64,000 bases of DNA from Acidimicrobiia bacterium. GTDB taxonomy: Bacteria > Actinomycetota > Acidimicrobiia > Acidimicrobiales > Bin134. Location of the stretch: positions 68,604 through 132,603 of the forward strand of contig JAJDYU010000016.1 in the NCBI GenBank assembly GCA_022825005.1, in the 5' to 3' direction. The first letter of the stretch is position 1; every line of letters starts with the position of its first letter. Both the position numbers and the translations under genes were made by a program. Below are positions 62,734 through 64,000 of the stretch, piece after piece. Under the pieces are notes generated by a model. It was not told the DNA's origin. It searched no databases and saw nothing but the letters and a program-made list of their open reading frames with translations.

Positions 62734-63905
62734 ATGACCTCTCGCCGTGAGGCCACTGAGCGCTGGTTCATCCGGCGGGGCGTTCCCCACGTAATCCACG
62801 ACTACCGGGCCAGCACCGACGTTTTCACCCGGCCGTGCCGTTCTTGGCCTTGGTGTTTCTGGTCGAGATTTTCGCCTCCTTCGGCGACCGATTCGACGGC
62901 TGGGCGCAGTTCGGCGTGTTCTGGGCGGGCGCGGGCATCGCTCTGGGGGCAGTAGCGGTGGTCAACCGGCTGAGGGGTCGTCGGCTGTTCCAGCTTCCCG
63001 ACCGGGTGGGCGTCATCGAATTGGCCGTGTTCGTGCTGATTCCACCCGTGCTGCCCGCCTTGTTCTCTGACGAACGGTTGTCCGATACCGCAGGCCTGGC
63101 GGTGATCAATGTCGCCCTGCTTATTGGTGCGTATGTGGTGGTGAGCTTCGGCTTGCTCCCCATGTTGTTCTGGGCCGGCGCCTACTCAGTCAACCAGATA
63201 GCCCTAATCGGCCGTTTGGTGGGGCGAATTCTGCCGCTCCTTCTGGTGTTCAGCGCTTTCTTGTTCCTGAACGCCGAAGTGTGGCAAGTGGCCCATGATT
63301 TCCCTTGGCCCTACTACGCCATCGTTCTGGGGGTGTTCGGTCTCATTGCCCTCGGCTCGGTGGCGGTTCGGGTGCCGTCGGAGTTGGTGGGTTTGTCCCG
63401 CTTTGAGAGTTGGGAGCAGGTGGGCCGGCTGATCGACGGCTGTGATTCGCCGCTGGCGCCGGCGACGCCGCCCGCGGACTTCTCGGTATCCGCCGTTCCG
63501 ACACTCGACCGCATGGACCGGGTGAATCTGGGACTGCTGATGTTCGTCGCTCAAGCCGTGCGTGTGCTGCTCGTCGGCGTGGTGATCGGGGTGTTCTATG
63601 TGGCCTTCGGCCTGTTGGCGGTGAGGGAGGCCACCATCGTGTCGTGGGTTGCGTCGGACGCGCTGGATCCCCTGGCCCGCTTCGGCCTGTTCGGCACTGA
63701 GCTAGTGCTCACCTGGGAGTTGCTGGCGGTGTCGGGCTTCATCGCCACGCTGTCCGCTCTTCAGTTCGCGGTGTCGACCATCATCGACAAGGCCTACCGG
63801 GAGCACTTCTACGACGACATGGCCCACGAGGCCCGCGAAGTGCTGGCCACTCGGGCGCTGTATCTGGCCGAACTGCGCCAGGACGTTCAGAACAGCGACA
63901 GCTAG
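62734..63905 (+). pseudogene. membrane protein gene with an apparent one-base frameshift
   Basis: The frame starting at ATG 62734 encodes ERWFIRRGVPHVIHDYRAS and DVFTR, then leaves frame at about 62831. The continuation AVPFLALVFLVEIF lies in another frame running to 63905. Inserting one G in the CCCGGCCG stretch at 62828-62835 joins both into a protein of about 390 residues. The second part has several membrane helices and a cytoplasmic loop around SPLAPATPP. Either a sequencing/assembly error or a real mutation explains it. If unbroken, the downstream part could start at GTG 62835. No function known. Confidence 0.75.
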
Positions 63906-64000
63906 CCAACTGCCCCGTTGCGCAGAAACTCACCGGGGAGCGCTCCCGTAGATCGGTCGCCGGCCCAGGTGGGAACGCCGTTGACCACGGTGGCCCGATA
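63902..64000 (-). CDS. amidohydrolase / D-aminoacylase-like protein, C-terminal end only
   Basis: Thirty-two codons and a stop of a minus-strand gene cut by the right edge. The visible residues include ATVVNGVPTWAGDR and TGALPGEFLR, the usual C-terminal motif of N-acyl-D-amino-acid deacylases and related amidohydrolases (VNGVPTW, TGALPGxxLR). The stop overlaps the stop of the convergent membrane-protein gene. Confidence 0.75.
   Translation of the reverse strand, partial: YRATVVNGVPTWAGDRSTGALPGEFLRNGAVG

Overview
The window is high-GC DNA from an actinobacterium, most likely a member of Acidimicrobiia. The reasons are the many SDR oxidoreductases, acyl-CoA dehydrogenase pairs and type III CoA-transferases, three LLM (F420-type) oxidoreductases beside a CofC gene, a mycothiol-dependent (MDMPI) family protein, DUF2510-RDD proteins, and frequent GTG and TTG starts. 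No rRNA, tRNA, CRISPR array, transposase or integrase was recognised.

Region 1 (1-19.4 kb) is catabolic. It holds a run of SDRs, an alpha-methylacyl-CoA racemase with all three catalytic residues, two paralogous Cys-paired lipoproteins, an MBL-fold hydrolase, and a recognisable ipdA-ipdB-ipdC block. The ipd genes belong to the pathway that degrades the last two steroid rings. They run into an acyl-CoA dehydrogenase pair, an orphan LivG-type ATPase, small hot-dog, SRPBCC and phosphatase genes, a second acyl-CoA dehydrogenase pair and a TrmH methyltransferase. One SDR (18533-19438) has lost both catalytic Tyr and Lys.

Region 2 (19.4-40.4 kb) is a composite defence island. Three genes form a DISARM-related set: an SNF2 helicase with a C-terminal DUF3883 domain (19453-23007), a DUF1156 DNA methylase (32224-34977) and a HEPN-DUF499 ATPase (35857-39099). 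The helicase is separated from the other two by about 9 kb containing two further modules. One is an AAA ATPase/RloB pair of AbiL type followed by an unknown AT-rich gene. The other is a minus-strand operon of a C5-cytosine methylase, a GHKL (Hsp90/MORC-like) ATPase and an unknown protein. The cytosine methylase carries an EndoIII-type Cys cluster (C-x6-C-x2-C-x5-C) at its N terminus. A VapBC-like pair sits between methylase and DUF499 gene, and an AT-rich membrane protein gene with its own promoter closes the island. Base composition changes abruptly several times, including inside the methylase gene, which points to assembly by recombination.

Region 3 (40.5-64 kb) returns to host-type genes: LLM oxidoreductases, a FocA/NirC channel, a cyclase-family hydrolase, a double-domain CoA-transferase, more SDRs and an acyl-CoA dehydrogenase, RDD proteins, PIG-L, CofC, GpsA and RNase HII. 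It also has an Nfu_N-like protein, a membrane protein gene with an apparent one-base frameshift at about 62831, and the 3' end of an amidohydrolase gene at the right edge.
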